Shown here one piece after another: positions 1 to 9,422 of a stretch of 64,000 bases of DNA. A model generated the notes under the pieces. It saw only the letters and a program-made list of their open reading frames with translations, was not told the DNA's origin and made no database searches. Numbering within the stretch: position 1 is the stretch's first letter; the number at the start of each line of letters is the position of its first letter. The stretch lies in assembly GCF_042652185.1 (NCBI RefSeq), contig NZ_JBHSIX010000002.1; one strand, written 5' to 3'. Position numbers and translations under genes: made by a program. The DNA comes from Actinacidiphila fildesensis. Lineage in GTDB: Bacteria; Actinomycetota; Actinomycetes; Streptomycetales; Streptomycetaceae.

Positions 1-533
1 TGAAGCTGCGGTTTGAGGTGACGGAGGAGACGCTGGCGGCGCTGGCGGAGGCCAAGCCGGTGGCCAAACTGGAGCGAATTGAGCAGTTCGTCGCGGCGGT
101 GGGTACGTTGCTCGGCTCGTCCTGGACGACGAAGTCCGAGGCGTTCATCGCCCTCAAGGACGCGGTGGTCGCGGCCGGCCTTACATGGCCGTCGGGCGCG
201 CCGTTCGCGAAGGCGGTACGGGAGACGATCGGCGTCCGGGACCCGGAGGGCGAGATCCAGAAGGTCAAGGGTGCGGCGGAGCCGGACGCGGACCTGCGGG
301 ACTTCGAGAACGTCCCGCTGGGCAAGGACATCGAGGATTACCTCAAACACGAGGTACTGCCGCACGTGCCGGACGCGTGGATCGACCATACGAAGACGAA
401 GATCGGCTACGAGATCCCGTTCACGCGGCATTTCTACGTGTACAAACCGCCGAGGCCGCTGGCGGAGATTGACGCGGAGCTGAAGTCGCTGGAGGCGGAG
501 ATTCAGGCGCTGTTGGGTGAGGTGACGGAATGA
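1..533 (+). CDS. hsdM: Type I restriction-modification methyltransferase subunit HsdM, C-terminal part (truncated by window edge)
   Basis: The frame is open to the left edge of the window, so this is only the last ~177 residues of a longer protein. The visible part has no catalytic methylase motifs. It carries the typical HsdM C-terminal tail, including the stretch DLRDFENVPLGKDIEDYL followed by a KTKIGYEIPFTRHFY-like segment and a final short coiled coil. HsdM is the N6-adenine methyltransferase of the complex and works with HsdS for specificity. Its stop codon overlaps the hsdS start in an ATGA arrangement, so the genes are translationally coupled. Identification rests on the C-terminal sequence plus the hsdS-hsdR context. 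Confidence 0.93.
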   Translation, partial: KLRFEVTEETLAALAEAKPVAKLERIEQFVAAVGTLLGSSWTTKSEAFIALKDAVVAAGLTWPSGAPFAKAVRETIGVRDPEGEIQKVKGAAEPDADLRDFENVPLGKDIEDYLKHEVLPHVPDAWIDHTKTKIGYEIPFTRHFYVYKPPRPLAEIDAELKSLEAEIQALLGEVTE

Positions 534-1774
534 CCTGGCCGACGACAAAGCTGAAGTGGGCAGCCACCACCGTCGCTGGGGGAACTCCATCGGTAGCCGA
601 TCCTTCGAACTGGGCCGACGGCGAAGACGGCACCGCATGGATTTCGATCAGTGACATGTCTGGCTCTTCTTCTGTGGCTTCCACCAATCGAAGGGTGACG
701 GCAGAGGGTGTCGCCGAGGCACGACTACCGATCGGCGAGCCTGGAACACTGATCCTGAGCATGTACGCCAGCCTCGGGCATACAGCATTCCTTGCGGTGC
801 GGGCCAGTTGGAACCAGGCCATCATCGGTATCTATGCTTCGCCTTCACAGGACCCGCGTTTTCTCAAATACGCACTAGATGCCATCAAGCCTACTCTCTC
901 CGAGATCGCGCGCAGCAATACACAAGCAAATCTCAATGCGGAACAGGTCGGCAACCTGGCGATTCCGAACCCTCCGTTGGAGGAGCAGCGCCGCATCGCC
1001 GACTTCCTCGACGCCGAGACTGCCTGCATCGACCACATTACGGGGATGTTTGCAACTTTCCGAAAGCTGCTCGCAGAGCGAATGTTGGCTCTGAGTGAGG
1101 AAGCAGTCGGAAAGCTAGTTTCTCCTTTTCGAGGCGGCGTTAGAATTAAAAGCATCTGCCGCGCCGTCGACGTCAGGGCTGGATTTTTGGCGGACTCCCT
1201 TCCGCTCCTTTCCGTGTCCATTCATCATGGCGTGACTCCGCGCTCGGAGATGACTGATCGCGTGGCGCGGGCTGAATCGCTCGAGAACTACAAGGTTTGC
1301 GCGACGGGCGACATTATCCTCAATAGGATGCGTGCATTCCAGGGTGCCGTGGGGGTGAGTCGGCAGGATGGTCTTGTTAGTCCAGATTATCTGATCCTCA
1401 GGCCCGGTGAAGACATGGCTGGCGACCTGCTCCACCATGTCTTTCGGTCTCCGAGATTCGTGGGAGAGATGGCTTCGAGGATTCGTGGTATCGGATCCGT
1501 CGACCAAGGGAACGTGAGAACTCCTCGAATCAATTGGGAGGATTTTGGTGACATTCGACTGCATATCCCGCCTGTAGCCGATCAAGGCCATCTACTTTCG
1601 ACGCTAGGGACCGAGACTGCTCAGCACGAACGGCTGCGCAGCAAGATCAACGACCAGTTGTCGTTGCTCGCCGAACGCCGCCAAGCCTTGATCACCGCCG
1701 CCGTAACCGGGCAGTTCGACGTTTCCACCGCCAGCGGGCGCAACGTAACGAACGGAGCGAACGAGCAGCCATGA
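530..1774 (+). CDS. hsdS: Type I restriction-modification specificity subunit HsdS
   Basis: A 414-residue protein with the classical two-half HsdS layout. The first target-recognition domain is followed by a conserved helical spacer with PPLEEQRRIADFLDAET (about residues 143-160). A second recognition domain then ends in a matching spacer (IPPVADQGHLLSTL) and the tail LLAERRQALITAAVTGQFDV. Each recognition domain reads one half of a bipartite asymmetric DNA target. The recognition sequence cannot be read from the protein by eye. The gene overlaps hsdM and hsdR by 4 bp each (ATGA). Its codon use looks somewhat less GC-biased than hsdR, as is common for recombining specificity genes. Confidence 0.95.
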   Translation: MTWPTTKLKWAATTVAGGTPSVADPSNWADGEDGTAWISISDMSGSSSVASTNRRVTAEGVAEARLPIGEPGTLILSMYASLGHTAFLAVRASWNQAIIGIYASPSQDPRFLKYALDAIKPTLSEIARSNTQANLNAEQVGNLAIPNPPLEEQRRIADFLDAETACIDHITGMFATFRKLLAERMLALSEEAVGKLVSPFRGGVRIKSICRAVDVRAGFLADSLPLLSVSIHHGVTPRSEMTDRVARAESLENYKVCATGDIILNRMRAFQGAVGVSRQDGLVSPDYLILRPGEDMAGDLLHHVFRSPRFVGEMASRIRGIGSVDQGNVRTPRINWEDFGDIRLHIPPVADQGHLLSTLGTETAQHERLRSKINDQLSLLAERRQALITAAVTGQFDVSTASGRNVTNGANEQP

Positions 1775-4700
1775 GTCTGATCCACAGGGAGTCCGCCTTC
1801 GGGGACGCCATCGTCGCCGCCATGGTCGAGCGCGGCTGGCGCGAGGCGCGGCCGCAGGACTATCGGGCCGAGCTCGGCCTGGACACCAACGAGTTGTTCA
1901 CCTTCATCGGGGCGACCCAGCCCGACGAGTGGAACGAATTGCTCACCGTCTACGGCGGCGACCCGAACGAGGCGCAGCGCGGGTTCGCCGGCCGCCTCGA
2001 CCAGGCCATTGCCACCAACGGGCTCCTCGACGTCCTCCGCAACGGTGTCAAGGACCGGGGCGTCCTCCTCCGCGTCGCCTACTTCAAGCCGAATCTCGTC
2101 GCCCATGACTCCGTGCTCGACGGCTACCGGGCCAACCGTCTCACCGTCGTACGCGAGCTCGCGTACGCGACGAAGCAGGCGGACTGGGGAAACCGGCTGG
2201 ACCTCGCCCTCTTCCTCAACGGAATCCCCGTCGCCACGGCCGAGTTGAAGAACCCGCTGACCAAGCAGCGCGTGGAGCATGCCAAGGAGCAGTACCGCGC
2301 CGAGCGCGATCCCACCGAGATGATCTTCACGCGCCGCGTGGTCGCGAACTTCGCCGTCGACACGGACCTGGTTTTCGTCGCCACCCAGCTCAAGGGCAAG
2401 AACACCCGCTTCCTCCCGTTCAACACCGGTTCCAATGGCCCCGGTCAGCCAGGCGGTGCCGGCAACCCGGTCCCCACCGCCTACGGCAAGTACGCCACCT
2501 CGTACCTCTGGGAGCAGGTCTGGCAGCCGGACAACTGGCTGGACCTGCTGCAGCGGTTCGTGCACCTGCACAAGAGCAAGTCACCCGGCGGCGGCAGCAC
2601 CAAGACGATGGTCTTCCCCCGGTTCCAGCAGTGGGACGCGGTCAAGAAGCTCACCGCGCACGCCGCAACGCACGGCGCCGGTCACGACTACCTGGTCATG
2701 GCCTCGGCTGGCTCGGGCAAGTCGAACACCATCGGCTGGCTCGCACACCGCCTCAGCGACCTGCACACCCCCACCGACCTGTCGGAGCTCGACGCCGAGG
2801 CCGTGGCCAAGGGCCTGAACCCGGGCGTGCCGGTCTTCGACAAGGTCATCGTCATCACCGACCGCCGCAACCTGGACGCACAACTCCGTGAAACGGTCGG
2901 CAATTTCGAGCAGACCGCAGGTCTCGTCGTGAAGATCGACGAGAAGCAAGGGGCGAAGGGCGAGCAGCTCGCGAAGGCCCTTTCCCGTGACACCGGGAAG
3001 ATTGTCACCGTCACGCTGCACTCCTTCCCGGCGCTGCTCGACTACCTCCAGCGCAACCCCACCGAGATCCGGGGCAGCCGCTTCGCGATCATCGTGGACG
3101 AGGCACATTCCTCGCAGTCCGGCGACGCTGCCACCGCCGTACGGTCCGCCCTGCGCGACCTCGGCCTGGACTCCGACTCAGACGACACGGGTGCGACCAC
3201 GGCCAAGGCCCCGGCGACTGCCACCCTAGAAGCGCAGCTCAAGAAGCGGGCCGAGCAGCGTTCCCGCGCCGCGAACCTCTCCTACTTCGCGTTCACCGCC
3301 ACGCCGAAGGCCAAGACCCTGGAACTCTTCGGCACGCTTCAAGACATCGACGGCAAGGCGACGTACCGGCCCTTCCACACGTACTCCATGCGGCAGGCGA
3401 TCGAGGAGGGCTTCATCCTCGACCCGCTGCGCAACTACGTCACGTACAACACGTACTGGAAGCTGGTGAACCAGAACCCTGACGAGCGGGAGGTCGACCC
3501 GTCGAAGGCGAACGGCCTGCTCGCCCGGTACGCGCTGACCCATGACTCGACGGTCGCCCAGCACGCCCAGGTGATCGTGGAGCACTTCGTGGCGCACAGC
3601 CGGGGCCGTCTGGGCGGGCGGGCCAAATCGATGGTGGTGACCGCCTCGCGGCAGTCCGCCGTACAGATGGCCCGCGCCATCAAGAGCTACATCAAGGACC
3701 GGGACTACGACACCAAGTACCCCGACCTGGGAGTCCTCGTCGCCTTCTCCGGCTCGCTCACGATCGACGGCGAGGAGACCACCGAGCCGAAGGAGAACGG
3801 CGGGCTGTCGGAGAGCGCGCTGCCGAAGGCGTTCGCGTACACCCGAGCCGATGACAAGGCCGCGCGGGCCGGCGGTGCGGGCCAGCGGGAGTACAAGATC
3901 CTGGTCGTCGCGGAGAAGTACCAGACCGGCTTCGACCAGCCGCTGCTGACGACGATGTATGTCAACAAGACGCTGACCGGCATCTCCGCCGTGCAGACCC
4001 TGTCCCGGCTGAACCGGACCGCCGAGCGCAAGACCCAGGCGGACCTGGCGGTACTGGACTTCGTCAACGATGCCGACGACATACAGGATTCCTTCCGCCC
4101 GTACTTCGAGGAGGCGATGACCCTCCCCTCCGACCCCAACCTCCTCTACACCGCGCAGAGCCGGGTTATGCAGGCGCCGATCCTGTCCGGGCAGGAGATG
4201 GACGAGTTCGCCGCCGCGTACTTCGCCGCCAAGGAGAAGGCCGCCGGTTCGCAGTCCAAGTGGGAGAAGCTGCACGCCGAGCTGTACCGGCTGCTCTCTC
4301 CCGCCGTGGCCCGCTTCACGCCGCTGCTCGAAAGCGAGGACGAGGACGACCAGGAGACAGCGGAGGGCTTCCGTGCCGACCTCAACGACTACGTCAGGAA
4401 GTACGGCTTCCTCGCGCAGATCGTCCCCTACCGGGACGCCGAACTGGAGCGGCTGCACCTCTACGGTCGCTACCTCCTCAACCGGCTGCCGCGCCGCGCG
4501 GACGGCGGGGTGGACCTGGGCGAGATCGACCTCAGCCATATGCGGGTGGAGCAGACCGGCGAGTACGACGTCTCCCTCACCGCCGAGGGGCCGACGATGA
4601 TGCAGGGCTTCGGCGACGGCTCGGGCGGCGCGAAGGAAGAGGAGAAGTCGCTGCTCTCCCAGCTGATCGACAAGTTCAACGAACGCTTCGGTACCGAGTT

Positions 4701-4971
4701 CACCGAGCAGGACGTCATCCGGCCCTTCGAGGAGGCCAAGGCCGACCCGAAGGTGCGGGCGGCGGCCGTCGTCAACGACGAGGACAACTTCGGGCTCGTC
4801 TTCGACAACGTCTTCGCTGACAAGATGGCCGACCACATCGACACCGTCGCGGGCATGGGCCGCCAGTACTTCGGCCCCGACAAGGGCTTCAAGTCCAGCC
4901 TGGACCGCAGCGCCCGTAAGGCCGCCTGGCGGATGATCCGCCGCGAGGAGGGCTTGGACGACGGCATCTGA
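1771..4971 (+). CDS. hsdR: Type I restriction endonuclease/translocase subunit HsdR
   Basis: A 1066-residue restriction subunit of normal family length. The N-terminal PD-(D/E)xK nuclease domain shows the catalytic strand ending AELKNPLTKQ near residue 160. The SF2 motor follows, with Walker A ASAGSGKSNT near residue 312, DEAH (VDEAHSSQSG) near 443 and a FTATPKAKT motif III. A second RecA lobe has the motif region YQTGFDQPLLTTMYV and LSRLNRT. The protein translocates DNA while bound to HsdM/HsdS and cleaves away from unmethylated targets. It starts in an ATGA overlap with hsdS. The reading frame is uninterrupted with all key motifs, so the restriction arm looks functional. Confidence 0.96.
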   Translation: MSLIHRESAFGDAIVAAMVERGWREARPQDYRAELGLDTNELFTFIGATQPDEWNELLTVYGGDPNEAQRGFAGRLDQAIATNGLLDVLRNGVKDRGVLLRVAYFKPNLVAHDSVLDGYRANRLTVVRELAYATKQADWGNRLDLALFLNGIPVATAELKNPLTKQRVEHAKEQYRAERDPTEMIFTRRVVANFAVDTDLVFVATQLKGKNTRFLPFNTGSNGPGQPGGAGNPVPTAYGKYATSYLWEQVWQPDNWLDLLQRFVHLHKSKSPGGGSTKTMVFPRFQQWDAVKKLTAHAATHGAGHDYLVMASAGSGKSNTIGWLAHRLSDLHTPTDLSELDAEAVAKGLNPGVPVFDKVIVITDRRNLDAQLRETVGNFEQTAGLVVKIDEKQGAKGEQLAKALSRDTGKIVTVTLHSFPALLDYLQRNPTEIRGSRFAIIVDEAHSSQSGDAATAVRSALRDLGLDSDSDDTGATTAKAPATATLEAQLKKRAEQRSRAANLSYFAFTATPKAKTLELFGTLQDIDGKATYRPFHTYSMRQAIEEGFILDPLRNYVTYNTYWKLVNQNPDEREVDPSKANGLLARYALTHDSTVAQHAQVIVEHFVAHSRGRLGGRAKSMVVTASRQSAVQMARAIKSYIKDRDYDTKYPDLGVLVAFSGSLTIDGEETTEPKENGGLSESALPKAFAYTRADDKAARAGGAGQREYKILVVAEKYQTGFDQPLLTTMYVNKTLTGISAVQTLSRLNRTAERKTQADLAVLDFVNDADDIQDSFRPYFEEAMTLPSDPNLLYTAQSRVMQAPILSGQEMDEFAAAYFAAKEKAAGSQSKWEKLHAELYRLLSPAVARFTPLLESEDEDDQETAEGFRADLNDYVRKYGFLAQIVPYRDAELERLHLYGRYLLNRLPRRADGGVDLGEIDLSHMRVEQTGEYDVSLTAEGPTMMQGFGDGSGGAKEEEKSLLSQLIDKFNERFGTEFTEQDVIRPFEEAKADPKVRAAAVVNDEDNFGLVFDNVFADKMADHIDTVAGMGRQYFGPDKGFKSSLDRSARKAAWRMIRREEGLDDGI

Positions 4972-5171
4972 TGCGTACGCCCGGCTGGGCATGCTGGCCG
5001 GGCACCCTTTGGCCTCGATTCGTCTGCGGCCTGACGGCTGTAGGTGAACTGGTGGGGTGCCGTGGTGATCGTCAGTTCACCGGCAGACAGCGCCCATAAC
5101 CGAATGTACAAGGTTCAAACGTTCTTGTCGGACGTCAGCCACAGGCTGTTGATGGAAAACAAAGGGAGACG

Positions 5172-6479
5172 ATGACTGAAGACCGCAGGGCAATCGTTCC
5201 GGTGTGGACGCTGGCGACCGGCGACGTCCGGATGCCAGCATTGGCCAGAGACGAGCCGATGACGGCTGAGCGTTTGGCTGAACTGCGCGGTGTGCTGGAC
5301 GTTCTGGCCGACGAGCCGATTGCCACGCTGGAGTTGCATCCGCTACCCGACAAGCTCGATCGCGGCCGAGGTATCCCGCTCGATGCCGTGAGTCCCTTGG
5401 CACAGCACCTGTCACAGTTCATCACGCAATCAGCGCGAAGTTCCTCTGTGGCGGCTACGGCGACCGCTGCCGGCGAAGGCTTGTATCGCATGGTGGTTCC
5501 GGCGAAAGTTGCCGCTCAGTTCGGTCAGGGCATCGTTCGTCCCATGGCGTCGAAGGCGGCGGCCGGTGGCGTCCACAGTGCACTCATGAACTCGACGGGC
5601 ATCGCCGCCAATGCGACGTTCGTGCCGGTCGGTAAGGCAGCAGCAGCAGGCGCAGTCGGTGGAGCCGGTGCAACAGCCGGCGTCGCGGTCGCCGGCAGCG
5701 CGGCGCTCACCGTGGCCGCGCCGCTCGTGCTCATGGCCGTAGCAGTGGGGGTGAGCGCGAATGCCGACTACAAGCGCCAGCAGGCGATCGAACACCTCAC
5801 AGAACTGCTGGAGCAACTGCACGAACAGAAGCTCGATGACGAGCACAGTGAACTCGACGGCTGCCGGGATGCCATCGACAAGGCCACCGCCATTCTGCTC
5901 GACCAGGGCAAGCTCGGTGTCTCGCTGGGACTGGACTCGGCAGTGCACGCCATCAACACGGCGCTGGGCGCCGCTGACCGCCGCCTTGCCCGGTGGCAGA
6001 GCGCACTCGACAAGCTGTCCGACGGCAAGCCCGTCGAGATCAGCACGCTGACCAAGTCGTTCCCCGGCGTGGACGACCACGGAGGCATGTTCCGCACCCA
6101 CCTCGAACTCGCTGCCTTGGCCGTTGCACTGAAGCGGCGGGTCATCGTCCTGCAGGCCGTCGAGCATGCGCAGGACGACCCTGACAACTCCTTCGAGAAC
6201 TTCGCCCGCGTACTCAAGCGCGACCACCAGCGCCTCCAAGAACTGGAGTCGAGCATCGCCGGTGTCCTGGAACGCCTGTCGGCGCTGGAGCTGGCAGGCC
6301 CGCAAGGTTTGCGGCCCGTCTTCACGACCGGTGAAGTCGATCGCCTGATGCGCGCGGCAAACCGGATTCACAAGCTGGGCGACGGCGTCATGGGCAACAG
6401 CCGCACGACAGACGTGGCGATTGAGATTGCCCGCAACAAGGACGGCTCGGTGGTCGTGTTCCCTGCGCTGCCCATATAG
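5172..6479 (+). CDS. Unrecognised 435-aa protein with a central hydrophobic Ala/Gly-rich segment, next to the RM operon
   Basis: I do not recognise this protein. It starts at an ATG preceded by AAAGGGAG, about 200 bp after hsdR on the same strand. Residues 1-100 are soluble. A strongly hydrophobic Ala/Gly/Val-rich stretch at about residues 150-205 (with VAAPLVLMAVAVGVSA) could be one or two membrane helices. The remaining ~230 residues are charged and mostly helical-looking, with coiled-coil character in EHLTELLEQLHEQKLDDEH. There is no enzyme motif I can name. Its position beside a type I RM locus makes an accessory defence or toxin-like membrane role possible, but that is only inference from context. 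Confidence 0.75.
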   Translation: MTEDRRAIVPVWTLATGDVRMPALARDEPMTAERLAELRGVLDVLADEPIATLELHPLPDKLDRGRGIPLDAVSPLAQHLSQFITQSARSSSVAATATAAGEGLYRMVVPAKVAAQFGQGIVRPMASKAAAGGVHSALMNSTGIAANATFVPVGKAAAAGAVGGAGATAGVAVAGSAALTVAAPLVLMAVAVGVSANADYKRQQAIEHLTELLEQLHEQKLDDEHSELDGCRDAIDKATAILLDQGKLGVSLGLDSAVHAINTALGAADRRLARWQSALDKLSDGKPVEISTLTKSFPGVDDHGGMFRTHLELAALAVALKRRVIVLQAVEHAQDDPDNSFENFARVLKRDHQRLQELESSIAGVLERLSALELAGPQGLRPVFTTGEVDRLMRAANRIHKLGDGVMGNSRTTDVAIEIARNKDGSVVVFPALPI

Positions 6480-6559
6480 GTGTGGGCGCGCTCGCACTCA
6501 CTTGGTGAGTGGTGTGGGGTTGCCCGAAACGTCAGTGCGGACGTCATCACCTTCGGTGT

Positions 6560-6850
6560 CCGCACCTGCCCACCGATTTGTTGCCGAACTGGCCGCCAAC
6601 GCCGTCCGGCACGGCCGGGTCCTCAGCCGCGACTTCCACCTCTCGTTGGCCTGGGATGCCACGACCGCACGGATGGAGGTCACCGACACCCGCACTGAAG
6701 GCGTACCGGTTCGCAGCGACGCCCACGGAACTCCGCGACGCCGGCCGCGCCCTGCTCCTGGTGGAGCACCTCGCCGACCGCTAGGACTGGCAACCGTGCC
6801 GGGACGGCCCGGCAAGACGGTCCGGGCGGAGTACGTCCTGCGGCGGGGGG
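6560..6850 (+). pseudogene. Decayed ATP-binding (HATPase/anti-sigma-factor kinase-like) gene
   Basis: Pieces of one small GHKL ATP-binding regulator of the RsbW-like type abundant in Streptomyces are spread over different frames. One frame reads VAELAANAVRHGRV and later LAWDATTARMEVTDTR (N-box and G1 regions). A second reads GRALLLVEHLADR up to a stop at about 6783. The first frame then resumes with PGRPGKTVRAEYVLRRG. At least two frameshifts are needed to join them, and no full-length start is evident. The upstream end is uncertain. Confidence 0.7.
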
Positions 6851-6996
6851 CTGACCGGCCGCCGCACCATCCCGCTACCGCGTCGTCCACCGCCACGCCG
6901 AAGCCCTGTCGCAGTGCAACCGCTGGACGGCAGATCAACACAGCGGTCACACTTGACCCCTGACCGTGACTGTTCATCACGCACACCGGGGGCAAG

Positions 6997-8592
6997 GTGC
7001 CACAGGAGGCGATCTCCGACCGTTACGAACTCCTGGAGGAGCTCAGCCACGGCGGCATGGGCGACGTGTGGCGCGGCTACGACGCCGTGCTCGACCGGCC
7101 CGTCGCGGTGAAGCTCATCCGGCAGGCGTCTGTCACCTCCCCGCAGCTGGCCGAGGAGTTCGCCAAGCGCTTCCGCCGCGAGGCCCGCATCACCGCGCGC
7201 ATCCAGCACCCCGGCGTACCGCAGGTGTACGACGCGGTGCTCGACGCGTCGTACGAGTGTCTGTTCCTGGTAATGGAGCTCGTCGACGGCGTACCGCTGT
7301 CCGCCTACCTCGACCCCGGCCGGCCGCTGCCGGTCAGCTGGGCGGCCGCCGTCGCCGCGCAGATCGCGACCGTGCTGTCGTACGCGCACGACGTGCCGGT
7401 GATCCACCGGGACCTCAAGCCCGCGAATATCCTCGTCGCACGCGATGGCACCGTGAAGGTTCTCGACTTCGGCATCGCGGCGATTCTGCGCACCGACACC
7501 ACCAAGCTGACCGCCACCGGAAGCCCCATCGGCACCCACCAGTACATGTCGCCCGAGCAGGTCCGCGGCGGACGCGTCACCCCGCAGACCGATCTGTACG
7601 CGTTGGGCTGCGTGCTGCACGAACTCCTTAGCGGGCGCCTCGTGTTCGAGGCGGAGAACGAGTACCTGCTGATGTACCAGCACGTCAACGCCGCCCCCAT
7701 CCCCCTGCGACAGCTTCGGCCCGACGTCCCCGAGGCGCTGGAGGAGCTGGTCCTGCACCTGCTGCGCAAGGCGCCCGAGGCGCGGCCCGCCGACACGCAG
7801 GAGGTATATGCGCGGCTGCTGCCGTTCCTCCCGCCGCCAGGCCGGGAGCCCGGCACGGCCGATGCCGGGCCGGCCGGCGCACCCGACCCGACGGGCGTGT
7901 TCCGTCGCCCTTTCGCGCCCCGCGCCCGCGCCCAGGCACCCGCGCCCGGTGGTTCGACGCCGAAGGCCGTCCTCCCGGGGGCCCAGCCGGTGCCCGTCCC
8001 CGCCCAACTGCGCGAGGACATCAAGGAGGCGAAGGCCCACTCCGACGCCCTGCTGGAGGAGGAGCGGTTCGCGCAGGCCGCCGAGGTGCTCGGCGAGGTC
8101 ATCGAACCCGCGGCCCTCGCCCTCGGCACCGAGAGCAAGCCGGTGCTGGCGCTGCGCCGCCAGCGAGCAGCGATCCGCCTTCTCGGGGGCGACTACCGGG
8201 CCGCCCTGCCCGAGTTCGACGCCCTCGCCGACGCGTACGCCCGCATCGCCGGACCCACCGCCGAGCACGCCCGCGCCTGCCGCGCCCAGGCGGCCCGGTG
8301 CCGCGCCGAACTCGGCCAGGTCACCGACGCGCTCGCCGCGCTCCAGGGCGTGCTGAACGTCGTACGGTCCGTCGACAGCGACGTGAGCGAGGAGGCGGTG
8401 GAGCTGCGGCACAACATCGGGATGCTGCTGCTCGCCCAGGGCCGAACCGGCGAAGCCCGGCAAGTCCTCGAACCGCTCCATCAGGACATGTGCATGGTGT
8501 TCGGCCCCGACGACGAGATGACCGTCGAGATCACCGAGGCGCTGGCCCTGATCCGCCTCGATCTCGACGGCGACGGCGACGCCGCCGGGTAG
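6997..8592 (+). CDS. Serine/threonine protein kinase with C-terminal TPR-like region
   Basis: A 531-residue PknB-type kinase from a GTG start. The kinase domain covers about residues 1-270, with Gly-loop HGGMGDVW, ATP-binding lysine in VAVKLI near residue 40, catalytic loop HRDLKPANI near 137 and DFGIA magnesium-binding motif. A proline-rich linker follows (about 285-330). The C-terminal ~200 residues are helical and resemble tetratricopeptide repeats (EERFAQAAEVLGEVI, YRAALPEFDALADAYARI, GRTGEARQVLEPL). No transmembrane helix is seen, so it is probably cytoplasmic and uses the TPR part for partner binding. The substrate is unknown. It lies directly before the helicase remnant. Confidence 0.93.
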   Translation: MPQEAISDRYELLEELSHGGMGDVWRGYDAVLDRPVAVKLIRQASVTSPQLAEEFAKRFRREARITARIQHPGVPQVYDAVLDASYECLFLVMELVDGVPLSAYLDPGRPLPVSWAAAVAAQIATVLSYAHDVPVIHRDLKPANILVARDGTVKVLDFGIAAILRTDTTKLTATGSPIGTHQYMSPEQVRGGRVTPQTDLYALGCVLHELLSGRLVFEAENEYLLMYQHVNAAPIPLRQLRPDVPEALEELVLHLLRKAPEARPADTQEVYARLLPFLPPPGREPGTADAGPAGAPDPTGVFRRPFAPRARAQAPAPGGSTPKAVLPGAQPVPVPAQLREDIKEAKAHSDALLEEERFAQAAEVLGEVIEPAALALGTESKPVLALRRQRAAIRLLGGDYRAALPEFDALADAYARIAGPTAEHARACRAQAARCRAELGQVTDALAALQGVLNVVRSVDSDVSEEAVELRHNIGMLLLAQGRTGEARQVLEPLHQDMCMVFGPDDEMTVEITEALALIRLDLDGDGDAAG

Positions 8593-8599
8593 CCCGCTC

Positions 8600-9150
8600 G
8601 TACACCTCGCCTTTGACATCGGGTTCTGCGCCCAGCTCGGCAAAGTCCAGGGCACCGACAAGCAGGGGGTCTTCGAAGCCTGGGAGAAAGTTCGAACGCC
8701 TCACCCTCGACCAGCTCTTCAAGGACCCGGGCCTGAAACTGAAGTCACTGAAGCAGGCCAGGGATCCACACATCCGCACCGTCCGTATCGCCCAGGGCAC
8801 CCGCGGCGTCGTCCTCGCCCCCGACAGCGGCGACACCTTCGTTCTGCTGCGCGTGATGCCGCACGACAAGGCCATCGCCTGGGCGATCAAACAGCGCGCC
8901 AGCATCAACACAGTCACCCGCGCCGTGGAGATCCGCGACATCGCCATGCTCGATGAACTGACGCCCGCGTATGAGCGGATCGCCGCCGTGCCCGACGAGC
9001 GGCTCTTCGCCAAGGTCTCCGACGGTGACCTGGCCGCCCTCGGCATCGACGAGACCACCCTGCGCCAGGCCCGTGTCTCACCAGCAAAGAGCAACTGGAA
9101 GCCTTCGCCCCCTACTTCCCGCAGGACCAGAGGGAAGTCCTGGAGTACAG
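8600..9150 (+). pseudogene. N-terminal fragment of a UvrD/Rep-type helicase gene (frameshifted, truncated)
   Basis: The translated pieces match the N-terminal accessory region of Streptomyces UvrD-like helicases that precedes the motor domain. The pieces are HLAFDIGFCAQLGKVQG, then FERLTLDQLF with ARDPHIRTVRIAQGTRGVV and LLRVMPHDKAIAWA, then LTSKEQLEAFAPYFPQDQ. They lie in two frames: one extra base near 8685 and one missing base near 9077 separate them. The similarity stops at about 9150, before any Walker A motif. A C-terminal fragment of the same kind of protein occurs at 29930-30256, so the gene appears split by the intervening island. Family assignment is from memory of the family's sequence style. 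Confidence 0.72.
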
Positions 9151-9422
9151 GGCTTGTCAAAAACCTTGTCGAAAACCCAGCGGTCGGATCTCAGCACGGA
9201 GTGACAAACACCCTGGTCCGACCTGCAAGCGTCCTCGGTGGTGCCCGCGAAGGGGGTGCGCCGAGGTCGCGGCGGGGATAGCCGACTGACCGCTGTCTGC
9301 CTAGCGGATCTCGCTGCCGGGGTTCGCCCCCTGTTAAGCACGAGACTCAGAGCGGCCCGAGAAACTACCTCCGACCTGCTCATTTGTCGCGCCAGGTGAT
9401 GAGACGTGGGAGGCTGGCGGGC
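9151..9422. other. Non-coding stretch at the left end of the accessory block
   Basis: No convincing gene is seen. The start holds a short imperfect direct repeat, CTTGTCAAAAACC followed by CTTGTCGAAAACC at about 9154-9179. It may mark a junction where foreign DNA joined the helicase remnant. No transposase or att site is recognisable. Confidence 0.4.

Noticed and set aside
3226..4992. A ~590-codon minus-strand open frame opposite hsdR
   Set aside because: hsdR motifs are intact on the plus strand; the minus frame is a codon-bias shadow without recognisable domains.
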